A stretch of 64,000 nt of DNA from Polaribacter ponticola (GCF_026191475.2 NZ_JAOSLC020000003.1:775001-839000), one strand, 5' to 3'. Counted from the stretch's first letter, positions 11,590-20,525 are shown. Made by a program: numbers and translations. Notes: a model not told the origin generated them from the letters alone.

Positions 11590-11637
11590 AAGCCAGCAGG
11601 TAACAAAGTACTGTGGTAAAAAACAAGTAAAAACTCA

Positions 11638-12609
11638 TTAATTTTGCACTAAAGTACTTTTATAGTTGTTATCATATATTAATCCTGATTTTGCAATTGC
11701 AAAAGCCTGTTTTAGTAACTTATTACATACTGCTATTAATGCTAGTTTTTTACTCTTTCCTTTGGCAACAATTCGATCATAAAGTGCCTTACAAGCTTTG
11801 TTATATTTACAAGCATTAAAACTGCACATAAATAATAAATTTCGCAGCTTTTGGTTGCCTATTTTACTAATTCTCGGACGTCCTTTTACGCTACTTCCAC
11901 TTTGCCTAATAATGGGAGTTAAGCCTGCATAACTACACAACTCTTTTGCACTTGTAAAACGATCAAATCCATCTGTTAAAACAACTAACATTAGTGCTGT
12001 CTTATCTCCTATTCCTGGTATACTTTTTAAGCTTATTAAAACTTCTTGATGCTCTTGTTTTACTAAAATTAATAATTTATCCTCTAAACTTTTCATCTGT
12101 TTTTCAAGATATTTTAAACTTTGTTTTAAAGAACTTACAACTGCTTTACTTGGTGTACCTAAAACCAATTCGCCATGAATCTTGTTTTTTAGCATTGTGC
12201 TCTGTTTTGTATAGGTAGAAAGGAGTCTAGTCATTTATAAACATTCTAATTGATGCTTTGAATTACCTTTCCATAATTTTAATTCTACTTGTTTTGCATA
12301 CTCACAAATTAATCTCGAATCACTCTTATCTGTCTTAATCTTTGACAATTTCATCTGAATAAATCTTTTTACAGATAATGGATTTTCTACTGATAATTGA
12401 AAACCAGATTCTTGTAAATAATAAGCCAATTGATAATGATAATAACCCGTGGCTTCCATTACACAATGACTATCAGAACCTAAGAGTTTTACAAGCTTTT
12501 TAAAACCTGTAATACTGTTTTTAAATTGGTAATAATTACCTCCTGAATCTGTAACATCAAAAACTAAATGACTGACGTCAATCCCAAAATATTTTGTGTC
12601 TTTAATCAT
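11638..12609 (-). pseudogene. IS110 transposase (copy A) with an in-frame stop
   Basis: Two same-frame pieces. 12235-12609 (124 residues) holds the DEDD RuvC-like domain, with Asp in GIDVS, Glu in VMEATGYY and Asp in KTDKSDS. 11638-12234 (198 residues) holds the coiled linker and the Tnp_20 domain with its conserved Ser (RQSGSSVKGRPRISKIGN). They are separated by a single TAA at 12235-12237, between ECL and MTRLL. No bases are lost; a CAA to TAA change would explain it. Total length, about 323 codons, is normal for IS110. The element is probably inactive unless readthrough or re-initiation at the following ATG supplies both halves. Confidence 0.9.
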
Positions 12610-12611
12610 AA

Positions 12612-12787
12612 GAAAGTGTTTTGTGAAAGGACAATCTACGCGAGTTTCAACGACTTAAAATCGAGGTCTAAATAGCCTCATAGAACTGTACGAAATCTGT
12701 GTAGAAAAGAGAGGGGATTTTCAATGTTGACGAAGTCTTGGCTTCTGCGTGTATAATAACCTTATTCCTCTCTTTTGTGCTTTCTGT
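12612..12787 (-). ncRNA. Candidate bridge RNA of IS110 copy A
   Basis: Upstream non-coding region of the transposase. Read on the minus strand, AAAGAGAGG and CCTCTCTTT pair to enclose a large loop that contains a GAAG/CTTC hairpin. A second hairpin GAGG/CCTC follows nearer the gene. IS110 elements carry a bridge RNA here whose loop recognises target DNA. The loop segment ATTATACACG (complement at 12748-12757) is identical to the element's left flank (12824-12833), as expected for a left target guide. The exact RNA ends are not known. Confidence 0.6.
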
Positions 12788-12823
12788 TTATAAATCTAAT
12801 TTAATGTTTTACAAACTTAAGAC

Positions 12824-12933
12824 GTGTATAATTAATGGCTGGTTATCGCCTACTTACGAAAATCCTCGCGGATTTTCTATTCGGTTTTTATTTACTAAAT
12901 TTAGTGCTTAAACCACGCAACAAACCATATACG
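12824..12933. repeat. Middle piece of an intergenic repeat split by two IS110 elements
   Basis: This 110-base piece lies between the two IS elements. It contains the perfect palindrome GAAAATCC-TCGC-GGATTTTC (12858-12877) and CTAAATTTAG (12896-12905). The left end CGTGTATAATTAATGGC would continue GCCAGCAGGTAACAA (11592-11606), and the right end CCATATACGT would continue into ACGTTAGCG (14165 onward). Joined, they give a repeat of about 140 bases. That this is a dispersed repeat family is from memory of related genomes. Confidence 0.5.
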
Positions 12934-12972
12934 TATTCCAAGATCAAATCCTAATAAAATTTAGTTTTTGTT

Positions 12973-13965
12973 TTAAGCAGCATAATTTTGAAGAACAACA
13001 TACGGTGTTCCTCTTTTAACTACTGCAAAAGCTCTCGCTATTAGTTTGTTTCTAACATTATTTATTGCTAACATTTTATCTTTTCCTTCTGCTAACTTTT
13101 TTTGATAATACAATTTTAGTTCGCTATCATGTTGTATTGCAGAAACACTTGCCATACTTAGTAAACTTTTCATCTTTCTATCTCCTAAATAATGACATTG
13201 TTTTCGTCTATGAATACTTGTACCAGAGCGATGCTCAAAAGGTGCAGTTCCACAATAACTGGAGAAAGCACGACAACTTTTAAAACGTGTAAAGTTACCT
13301 GTATGATAAATTAATTGACAAGCAACCACAAGACCAATCCCTTTCATACTTTTTAATAATTCGTAGTTTTTACTCATAGAAATATCATCAAAAATTATTT
13401 CTTCAATTCTAATTTCTATTGCCTTTACTTGCTTGGTTAGATAATCAATACTACGTTTTAAACTGATACAACCTAAATCTGTTGTAGAACTTAGTAAAAG
13501 TACTTTCATTTCTTTTAAAGTGCCTTTTAAACCTGCATTATTTCTAACTAACTGGTCTCTTAAAGCTAACAGTCTACCAAGCTCTAAATGAGAACTACTC
13601 TTTACAGTACTTGGTATTAATTCTTCCCTGTAAAGCCAACCATACCTTGCAATTACTTGCGCATCTAGCTTATCTGTCTTCTCTTTTACAATCCCAGAAG
13701 AACGCTTAATTTTTAACGGACTCTCCTCCACAAAAACAACTTTCTTACTATGTAAATAAAGTGCCAACTTTAAGGAATAATAACCTGTATTCTCAAAACA
13801 ATAAAAAACAGCACTTTCTTTTGTTGCTTGTAAAACCCATTTTAAGAGGCTTTTGTAACCAACTAAATCGTTCTTAAACTCTTTATGAACTTGGGCATGA
13901 TAACAATAAGCATCAATCGTCTTTTTTGATACATCAATTCCTACTACTTCTCTGTAATTTTTCAT
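12973..13965 (-). CDS. IS110-family transposase (copy B), intact
   Basis: 330 residues, full length. The N-terminal DEDD domain has Asp in GIDVSKKT, Glu in CFENTGYY and Asp pair in KTDKLDAQ. A coiled linker covers about 130-195. The C-terminal Tnp_20 domain (about 200-300) begins MKGIGLVVACQLIY and carries the conserved Ser in RSGTSIHRRKQC. It is a recombinase guided by the element's bridge RNA. No frameshift or stop, so the element may be active. Confidence 0.95.
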   Translation of the reverse strand: MKNYREVVGIDVSKKTIDAYCYHAQVHKEFKNDLVGYKSLLKWVLQATKESAVFYCFENTGYYSLKLALYLHSKKVVFVEESPLKIKRSSGIVKEKTDKLDAQVIARYGWLYREELIPSTVKSSSHLELGRLLALRDQLVRNNAGLKGTLKEMKVLLLSSTTDLGCISLKRSIDYLTKQVKAIEIRIEEIIFDDISMSKNYELLKSMKGIGLVVACQLIYHTGNFTRFKSCRAFSSYCGTAPFEHRSGTSIHRRKQCHYLGDRKMKSLLSMASVSAIQHDSELKLYYQKKLAEGKDKMLAINNVRNKLIARAFAVVKRGTPYVVLQNYAA

Positions 13966-13979
13966 ATTTTTACAATTAG

Positions 13980-14140
13980 AGTGAATAAATATGTTGCAAA
14001 AACTACTTCCTTTATCGGGATTTTTTAAACCTGGTATTCCAAATGGTTCTTTGCAACTTTATAACAACAGAGGACTCGTACGTGTAAGGGAACTACAATT
14101 CTAAAACACGTTATAGTTCTCCTCTGTTATTACATAAAGA
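13980..14140 (-). ncRNA. Candidate bridge RNA of IS110 copy B
   Basis: Read on the minus strand: stem ATAACAGAGGA / TCCTCTGTTGTTAT enclosing a loop with an inner GAACTA/TAGTTC hairpin, then a second stem TTGCAAA / TTTGCAA enclosing another loop. Two looped stems (target and donor) match the published layout of IS110 bridge RNAs. The first loop holds TAACGTGTTT (complement at 14104-14113), identical to the left flank of the element (14160-14169), as expected for a left target guide. RNA ends are approximate. Confidence 0.68.
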
Positions 14141-14206
14141 TATTTATTACAAACTAAAGAAACACGTTAGCGAATCTTCTCAAATTTACTTTTAAGGCTA
14201 AAAAAA

Positions 14207-14902
14207 TTATTTCAGTAATTTAATAATATTTGTTTTGTATAACTTACCTATTGGAATAATATAATCTTCTATAAATATTCTATTACCTTCAATGCTTTTT
14301 ATATGCTTTGGAGCAACTGCAAATGATTTGTGAACTTGTAAAAAAATTTCTTTTGGTAACAATTCTAAAACTGAAGATAATTTTTCTCTAATAGTAATTG
14401 TTTCATTTTTAGAAATTACTTTTACATAATTCCCTGATGCTTCAACGTATAAAATAGCATCAATTTCTAATTGAATATGTTTTTTATTACTCTTTAAAAA
14501 AATACGATTCGTAACCGTATCTTCTTGAGCTACTATTGTACGTTCTGGTAAAGAAGTACTAAATGTTTTATTAATTGCTTTTAAGAAACGATCAAACCCA
14601 AATGGTTTTAATAAATAATCAGATATATTAAGCTCATAACCTTCTAAAGCAAATTCTTTATAGGCTGTTGTTACAATAACTTTTGGTGGATTTTTAAGTG
14701 TTTTAAGAAAATCAAAACCTTTTAATTTTGGCATATTTAAATCTAGAAATATTAAATCTACTTCATTTTTATTTAAATACTCAAATGCTTCTAATCCATC
14801 GTAGCAATTCTTTTCTAACTGCATATTTTGCAATAAATCACAATAACCTTTTATAATTTCATGCGCAATATGCTCATCGTCAATTATTAAATATTTAATC
14901 AT
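14207..14902 (-). CDS. LytTR-family response regulator
   Basis: 231 residues. The receiver domain covers 1-118, with phospho-acceptor Asp54 (IFLDLNMP), acidic pocket DDE at 8-10 and Lys in LLKPFGF near residue 104. The LytTR DNA-binding domain covers about 130-231 (IFLKSNKKHIQLE through SFAVAPKHIKSIEGNRIFI). It is the cytoplasmic output of a LytS/LytR-type system. Its ATG overlaps the TGA of the adjoining histidine-kinase gene (ATGA), so the two are translationally coupled. The kinase is frameshifted in this sequence, while the regulator is intact. Confidence 0.95.
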   Translation of the reverse strand: MIKYLIIDDEHIAHEIIKGYCDLLQNMQLEKNCYDGLEAFEYLNKNEVDLIFLDLNMPKLKGFDFLKTLKNPPKVIVTTAYKEFALEGYELNISDYLLKPFGFDRFLKAINKTFSTSLPERTIVAQEDTVTNRIFLKSNKKHIQLEIDAILYVEASGNYVKVISKNETITIREKLSSVLELLPKEIFLQVHKSFAVAPKHIKSIEGNRIFIEDYIIPIGKLYKTNIIKLLK

Positions 14903-15715
14903 AACTTGTTTAAAATTAATGTTGCTTTATATATATTTCCTTCAACAGAAAACGATAATTTATGCTTATTAGAATACACCAATTCTAGTCTTCTTTTAAA
15001 TTTGTTAAACCAATTCCGACTTTTTCGTTAACTTCAGAAGTATCAAAATTATTTTCTATATCAAACTGAATTTTATTTTCAAAAGTAAAAACATTTATGT
15101 TTACAAATGCATCTTTCCTTAAATTCTCTACGCCATGTTTAAAAGCATTCTCTAGAAGAATGATAAATAACAAAGGCATAACTTGGAAAGTTTCATCTAT
15201 TTGATCTTTAAAATCAATGCTGATTTCTTTATGATAACGCATTTTATGAAGCTCAATATAATTCTTTAAATAATCTACTTCATCTTTAAGTAAAACAATT
15301 TCTTTTTCTCCTTCATAAATACTATAACGCATCATGTCTGATAGTTTTAGTATTAACTCTTGTGCTTTTTTAGGATTTACAGCTACTAAACCATAAAGGT
15401 TATTTAGTGTATTAAAAAAGAAATGGGGGTTAACTTGATTTTTTAAATGCAGTAATTCTGCTTTTGAGGTTTCATTTTTAAGTTTAAAAAATGTAATTAC
15501 CTGTTTTGTAAACCAATATATACCTAAAATTATAAGAACTGCATAATAAAAAAAGCTATGACTACTATTGAAGCAGGATAATTTTCTAAAAAAACTACAG
15601 ATTCTTTGCTTGTAGTAATCAGTTCAAAAAAAGCAATTGCGAATGGAAATAATGCTATAAAAATTGCAAATCCAATAATTATTGATCGTTTTCTATTGTT
15701 TAAATTTAATATCAT
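14899..15715 (-). pseudogene. LytS/YehU-type sensor histidine kinase, two frameshifts
   Basis: Three frame segments give one protein of about 271 residues: two N-terminal membrane helices, the His_kinase motif NPHFFFNTLNNLYG with the phospho-accepting His, and a HATPase with the N-box LLENAFKHG and the G-box VGIGLTNLK. The first lesion is at the A7 run 15548-15554 (A8 expected). The second is at TTTT 14994-14997 (one base short). Adding one base at each restores everything to a normal C-terminus ending ATLILNKL. The kinase core is well preserved, so sequencing error or a recent mutation is more likely than old decay. Partner of the LytTR regulator. Confidence 0.88.
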
Positions 15716-15825
15716 ACTGTAAAATTAAGATGAATTATCCTCAAATCAAAAGAAGTTGACAAACAACCTATTAAGCGCAATAAACTTAATACAAAGTGGG
15801 GTGAAATAACCTTACATATCATCAC

Positions 15826-15833
15826 TAATTTTG
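15826..15833 (+). promoter_or_regulatory. -7 box upstream of the ankyrin/phosphatase gene
   Basis: TAATTTTG matches TAnnTTTG, about 90 bases before the start codon at 15924, in the gap divergent from the histidine kinase. Confidence 0.4.
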
Positions 15834-15923
15834 TACCCCTTTTTACTATGCGTTTATCCCTATTGTTTTAATTAGAAAGGATTTGAAATTAGTTTTGCTT
15901 CAAATATTAAAAAAAATAAAATC

Positions 15924-17861
15924 ATGAATCATTTAAAACCTATAAAAATGTTACAACATATTAAGTTTTTGTGTTTACTTATAACGCTCATTAATTCTAG
16001 CATAAATTTTTCTGCTCAGGAGATAGATAAAAAAAATAATATTTCTATTGAAGGAAAATGGGAAGGAAACATTGTTATAAATGAACAAAAATCTGTAGGA
16101 ATATTATGGAATTTTAAAACAACTAAAGAAGGGCAGTTAAACGGTTATATGGGACCAGCATCTAAAGGAGTTGCAACAATACCAATGCAAGAATTATCTA
16201 TTAACAAAAATAAAATTAGTTTTACAATTCAATCTCAAGGAAGTTTTGCTGGTTTAATATCAAAAACAAGAATAAAAGGTATTTGGAGCTCGGTAAGTGG
16301 AAATAAATTGACGCTTTATATGGTAAGAGAGCTCACAAAAGAACAAGTAAGTGAACGATTTTCAAAACCATCTAGCAGCGGAAAAATTGATATTCAACAA
16401 GAGATTGCTCTTGGGAATATTGAAGCAGTTAAAGATTTTTTATCAAAAGGAAATAAAATAAACTCATTATACGGCAAAGGTTCAACATTACTGTTTACAG
16501 CTATAAAAAAAGACAGAACTTTTAAAATTGCAAAATACCTTTTAGAAAACGGCGCAAATCCTAATCAAGTAACAGACGGATTAACACCATTAATGTATGC
16601 TGTTGCTTATCAAAACTCTAAAATAGCTAAAGAACTTATTGCTCATAAAGCAGATGTAAACTTTATAAGTAAAGAGCAACAATCTGCACTAGTATTTGCC
16701 ATTAAGAGTAGAAATGCTGAAATATTAAAATTATTAATAAACAATGGTGCAGACCCAAATAAAAAAATTAAAAATAATTATTCTGCTATTGATTTAGCTA
16801 AAGAAGAGAATATAAAAGAAGTTCTTGATGTTCTAAATATATCTTTTGAAGGTGTTAGCGACGGACCTTATGTAACAAAATCTAAGACTGGATACACTGC
16901 TACTTGGATCAATAAAGGAGAAATACATACTGAAAAAATTAATTCTAAAGATTCTAAAACTATAGAATACAAAGGTTTAAAAGCTAATATTTCTAATAAA
17001 GTTTCTAAAGAAGTTAAAAAACTAACCTACAATGGTAATTTTAAAATTGGTGCTGTTAGTGATATACATGGGCAATATGACACATTTATAAAACTGTTAA
17101 AAAACAATGGTGTTATTGATAAAAAAGGTGCTTGGAATTTTGGAAATGGACATTTTGTAGTTGCAGGAGATATGTTTGATAGAGGTCCGCAGGTTACTGA
17201 AGTATTATGGTTTTTATATGATTTAGAAAAACAAGCAACAAAACAAGGCGGAAAACTACATGTTCTACTAGGTAACCATGATGTTATGGTACTTAATGGA
17301 AATTTACGTTCAGTTCACCCAAAATACACAGAAATTGCAAAAACATTAGACGTTCCTTTTAATACTCTTTTTAATACTGGGACAGTTCTTGGTGATTGGT
17401 TAAGAACACGTCCTGTATTAGTAAAATTAAACGGTATTCTATTTACACATGGTGGTTTGCACCCAGATTTAGTAACAAAAGGGTTGTCTATTAAAAAAAT
17501 TAATAAAGAATTTAAAAAACAATTAATAATGAGCGAGTTACCTGAAAAACGTAATGATCTTGGTAACTTTCTTCATAGAGCTCATGGGCCAATTTACTAC
17601 AGAGGTTACTTTCAAGGAGAATTAGCTACCAATAAACAAATTAACGAATTATTAAAACATTTTAAAATTTCAAATATTGTTGTTGGTCATACTACACATA
17701 GACAGATTGAAATGCACTATGACGGAAAAGTAATAGTAATAGATGCCAATATGAAAAGTGGTACAATGGGAGAAATGCTTTTATGGCAAAATGGTGAATT
17801 TGAACGTAAGAATCTTTTAGGAGAAAAATTACCTTTAAATAAAATAGAAAATAATAAATAA
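15924..17861 (+). CDS. Secreted ankyrin-repeat / PPP-type metallophosphoesterase fusion
   Basis: 645 residues. A signal peptide ends near residue 31. Residues 40-140 form a beta-rich domain beginning IEGKWEGNIVINEQ. Ankyrin repeats cover about 150-295 (TLLFTAIKKDRTFKIAKYLL; ANPNQVTDGLTPLMYAVAYQ; ADPNKKIKNNYSAIDLA). A PPP-family phosphatase domain covers about 370-635 with the metal motifs SDIHGQ, GDMFDRG, GNHD and two later His (THGGLHPDL, VVGHTTHR), as in Shewanella-like bacterial PPP phosphatases. All active-site residues are present. A periplasmic or surface location is inferred. The next gene starts 10 bases later and is probably co-transcribed. Confidence 0.85.
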   Translation: MNHLKPIKMLQHIKFLCLLITLINSSINFSAQEIDKKNNISIEGKWEGNIVINEQKSVGILWNFKTTKEGQLNGYMGPASKGVATIPMQELSINKNKISFTIQSQGSFAGLISKTRIKGIWSSVSGNKLTLYMVRELTKEQVSERFSKPSSSGKIDIQQEIALGNIEAVKDFLSKGNKINSLYGKGSTLLFTAIKKDRTFKIAKYLLENGANPNQVTDGLTPLMYAVAYQNSKIAKELIAHKADVNFISKEQQSALVFAIKSRNAEILKLLINNGADPNKKIKNNYSAIDLAKEENIKEVLDVLNISFEGVSDGPYVTKSKTGYTATWINKGEIHTEKINSKDSKTIEYKGLKANISNKVSKEVKKLTYNGNFKIGAVSDIHGQYDTFIKLLKNNGVIDKKGAWNFGNGHFVVAGDMFDRGPQVTEVLWFLYDLEKQATKQGGKLHVLLGNHDVMVLNGNLRSVHPKYTEIAKTLDVPFNTLFNTGTVLGDWLRTRPVLVKLNGILFTHGGLHPDLVTKGLSIKKINKEFKKQLIMSELPEKRNDLGNFLHRAHGPIYYRGYFQGELATNKQINELLKHFKISNIVVGHTTHRQIEMHYDGKVIVIDANMKSGTMGEMLLWQNGEFERKNLLGEKLPLNKIENNK

Positions 17862-17871
17862 AACAAAAAAG

Positions 17872-18552
17872 ATGAAAACTAAATTATATAATTATTTAAA
17901 CAAACCCTATGCAGTAATCTTAATAATGCTTATTGCGCCATTATTTGGATTTATAGATCGAAACTTTACCTTTTTCTTTGGACTTGGTGTTATTTTTCTA
18001 ATTTTAAAAGGCAGTAAATATAATTGGGCAAGATTTGGAATAGGGCAAAAAATCACAAGTAAAACTATCCTAAAGAGCTTATTATTAGCAACAATCATTT
18101 TTATTGTATTTACATTTTTAATAGACCCTTTACTTATAAAGTGGTTAGGTGAATACGATCTTTCATCTATAGATGACATTAGAGGAAATTTACTTGGTTA
18201 CATTATTTTAATGTTTGTTGTATGGATATTTGCCGCTTTTGGAGAAGAAATTCTCTTTCGTGGTTATTACATGAAAGCACTAGCAGAGTTATTAGGAAAT
18301 AATAAAACAGCATGGATCTCATCTGCATTTATAGTTTCTTTATATTTTGGAATTTCACATGCTTACCAAGGAGTAATTGGTGTTGTATCTGTGTTTTTAT
18401 GGTCTTTTGTTATTTCTTTAATCTTTAGTAAAAATAAAAACAATTTACTTTTATTGGTATTGATTCATGGTATTTACGATACAATAGGAATTACTCTTAT
18501 TTATTTAAACAAAGATCACATTATTACAGAATGGGTACAACAACTTCTTTAA
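17872..18552 (+). CDS. CPBP-family intramembrane metalloprotease
   Basis: 226 residues, about seven hydrophobic segments. The CPBP (Abi/CAAX protease) motifs are present: EEILFRGYY near residue 125 (Glu-Glu and Arg), a conserved His in FGISHAYQG near 162 and a last His in LIHGIYDTIG near 203. Substrates are unknown; members process prenylated proteins or peptides in the membrane. It follows the ankyrin/phosphatase gene by 10 bases and is followed by a strong terminator. Confidence 0.88.
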   Translation: MKTKLYNYLNKPYAVILIMLIAPLFGFIDRNFTFFFGLGVIFLILKGSKYNWARFGIGQKITSKTILKSLLLATIIFIVFTFLIDPLLIKWLGEYDLSSIDDIRGNLLGYIILMFVVWIFAAFGEEILFRGYYMKALAELLGNNKTAWISSAFIVSLYFGISHAYQGVIGVVSVFLWSFVISLIFSKNKNNLLLLVLIHGIYDTIGITLIYLNKDHIITEWVQQLL

Positions 18553-18611
18553 AAAATTAAGTTTTACATTAAATAAAATAACAGCTTTAAAATTAATATA
18601 AAAGAGAAAAG

Positions 18612-18642
18612 AAAGCGATTTGGTTTTATACCAAATCGCTTT
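18612..18642 (+). terminator. Terminator after the CPBP protease gene
   Basis: 12-bp inverted repeat AAAGCGATTTGG / CCAAATCGCTTT with a 7-base loop, ending in T residues, 60 bases past the stop codon. Confidence 0.85.
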
Positions 18643-18785
18643 TAAAGTTTTATTAACTTAAAATAAATTAATGGAATTATCTGGTTATAAACTTTGATGT
18701 ATTAGACAGATTGTTTTTTATTTGTTAAATTAGATGTTTAACTTAAAAAGTTAATTACATACAATTTTAATTTTAAAGTTTTAAA

Positions 18786-19306
18786 GTGACATTGACAGAT
18801 AAGAAAATAAAATTAAGAGCTTTAGAGCCAGAAGATTTAGAGTTTTTATACCAAATAGAAAACAACGAATCTTTTTGGGAAGTAAGTCATACTCAAAAAC
18901 CATTTTCAAAATTCATATTAAGGCAATATTTAGAAAATGCCCATTTAGACATTTACGAAAGCAAACAATTGCGTTTATTAATTGAAGAAGAATCTACTAA
19001 GAAACAAATTGGTATGATCGATTTGTTTGATTTTAATCCGCAACATAAAAGAGCAGGAATAGGTATTTTAATTCATCCAGATTTTCAAAAAAAGGATACG
19101 CTACAGAAGCTTTAACCCTTCTAATAAAATATACATTCTCTCATTTACAAGTACACCAATTGTATGCAAATATTACATCAGACAATTCTAAAAGTTTGTC
19201 ATTATTTAAAAAACATAACTTTAAAAAAATTGGCATAAAGAAAGATTGGATCTTATCCGAAGGAAAATTTAAAGATGAAGTTTTATTTCAGTTGATAAAA
19301 GAGTAA
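18786..19306 (+). pseudogene. RimJ/RimL-type N-acetyltransferase, one frameshift
   Basis: The GTG start gives MTLTDKKIKLRALEPEDLEFLYQIE, a typical GNAT N-terminus. The frame breaks in the A7 run 19087-19093 within FQKKGYATEAL. One extra A restores the acetyl-CoA-binding helix and continues to HNFKKIGIKKDWI and a stop at 19304-19306, about 174 residues in total. The protein is otherwise normal, and the lesion is the same homopolymer type seen in several other genes here. It acetylates an unknown amino group. The TAA overlaps the mltG -7 box. Confidence 0.85.
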
Positions 19307-19311
19307 TTTTG
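19304..19311 (+). promoter_or_regulatory. -7 box of the mltG promoter
   Basis: TAATTTTG matches TAnnTTTG, 23 bases before the mltG start codon. Confidence 0.5.
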
Positions 19312-19334
19312 CAATTCTTAAAAAATTAAAAAAA

Positions 19335-20363
19335 TTGAGTAAAAAATTTATATACGCAGTTATTGCAACCATTCTTTTTGTTGGCGGAGTTATAGGTTAT
19401 AATTATTATCAAAAAATATTTGGAAAAGCAATTACAAAAGATAGCGTTCTTTTTGTAAGTTCTAGTGATAGTTTAACGGATGTAAAGGATAAACTATCTG
19501 AGTTTTCTAAAAATCCGAATACTTTTCTTCTAGTAGCTGCAAAGAAAAATTTTTCGAAACCAAAATCTGGAAGATATGTTTTAACCGAAGGTATGTCTAA
19601 TAACGATATTATTAACATGCTTAGAATTGGTAATCAAACACCTTTAAAAGTGTCTTTTAACAATCAAGATACATTAGAAAAGTTTGCCGAAAGAATTGCA
19701 GAACAATTAGAAATAGACTCTATTTCTGTATTGAATTCCTTTTATGACAAAGAGTTTTTATCTAAAAATAAATTAACAAAAAAATCTGTATTACAAATTT
19801 GTATACCTAACAGTTATGAGTTTTATTGGAATATTTCTGCCAATGGTTTTAGAAATAAAATGCTAAAAGAATACAATCGTTTTTGGAATACAAGTAGATT
19901 AAAAAAAGCACAAGCTTTAAAAATGACTCAAGTAGAAGTAATTGCTTTGGCTTCTATTGTACAGAAAGAAACGGCAAAAATAGTTGAACGACCTATTGTA
20001 GCTGGTTTATATTTAAATAGATTAAGAAAAGGTTGGCCACTACAAGCAGACCCAACAATTATTTACTGCATTAGAGAAGTTAAAGGACAAGATTATGTTG
20101 TAAAAAGAGTTTTAACGGCAGATTTAGAATTAAAATCGCCATATAACACTTATAAAAACAAAGGAGTTCCTCCTACGTTAATTGCAATGCCAGATATTTC
20201 TAGTATCGATGCTGTACTAAATTCTAAACAACACAAATACATGTATATGTGCGCAAGCGTTGATAAAATAGGCTATCATACTTTTGCTAGAACACTAAGT
20301 CAGCATAATAGAAATGCCGCTAAATATCATATTTGGTTAAATAAACAAGGAGTAAATAGATAA
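19335..20363 (+). CDS. mltG: Endolytic murein transglycosylase MltG
   Basis: 342 residues. An N-terminal membrane helix (about 5-25) anchors a periplasmic YceG/MltG domain. The catalytic Glu is in ASIVQKETAK near residue 218. Other family signatures are PNSYEFYW, ERPIVAGLYLNRL, PLQADPTIIY and SPYNTYKNKGVPPTLIAMP. It cleaves nascent glycan strands and sets their length. The start is TTG, chosen because the next residues (SKKFIYAVIATI) form the membrane anchor and no ATG lies upstream. The same-strand GNAT gene ends 28 bases earlier. Confidence 0.95.
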   Translation: MSKKFIYAVIATILFVGGVIGYNYYQKIFGKAITKDSVLFVSSSDSLTDVKDKLSEFSKNPNTFLLVAAKKNFSKPKSGRYVLTEGMSNNDIINMLRIGNQTPLKVSFNNQDTLEKFAERIAEQLEIDSISVLNSFYDKEFLSKNKLTKKSVLQICIPNSYEFYWNISANGFRNKMLKEYNRFWNTSRLKKAQALKMTQVEVIALASIVQKETAKIVERPIVAGLYLNRLRKGWPLQADPTIIYCIREVKGQDYVVKRVLTADLELKSPYNTYKNKGVPPTLIAMPDISSIDAVLNSKQHKYMYMCASVDKIGYHTFARTLSQHNRNAAKYHIWLNKQGVNR

Positions 20364-20525
20364 AAATCATTTCCTTAAAAAATAGCGGTTTCAATTATTT
20401 ATATGATAAAAGGTAGCTATATAGTTGTTCAAAATCATCAAAAAAAGACGCTTAAACGAGTAATTATACAATTTCGACGAAAATAACGCACTGACTATCA
20501 ATAGATTTATAATTATGTTCTAAAT

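Larger units (their letters stand above)
11607..12823 (-). mobile_element. IS110-family insertion sequence, copy A
   Basis: About 1.2 kb. The right end is near 11607, after GCCAGCAGGTAACAA; the left end is near 12823, before CGTGTATAATTAATGG. It contains a transposase gene broken by one stop codon and, upstream of it, a structured non-coding region of about 200 bases. There are no terminal inverted repeats, as expected for IS110. The ends are inferred from the split intergenic repeat and could be off by a few bases. Confidence 0.7.
12934..14165 (-). mobile_element. IS110-family insertion sequence, copy B
   Basis: About 1.23 kb with an intact transposase near its right end and about 200 bases of structured non-coding DNA at its left end. 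It is a different IS from copy A: the transposases share the family motifs but are otherwise clearly diverged. Both are on the minus strand and only about 110 bases apart. Ends are inferred from the interrupted repeat. Confidence 0.7.

Noticed and set aside
11994..12218. Open frames opposite the IS110 transposases and opposite the giant adhesin
   Set aside because: They are antisense shadows of well-supported genes, with hydrophobic low-complexity translations.
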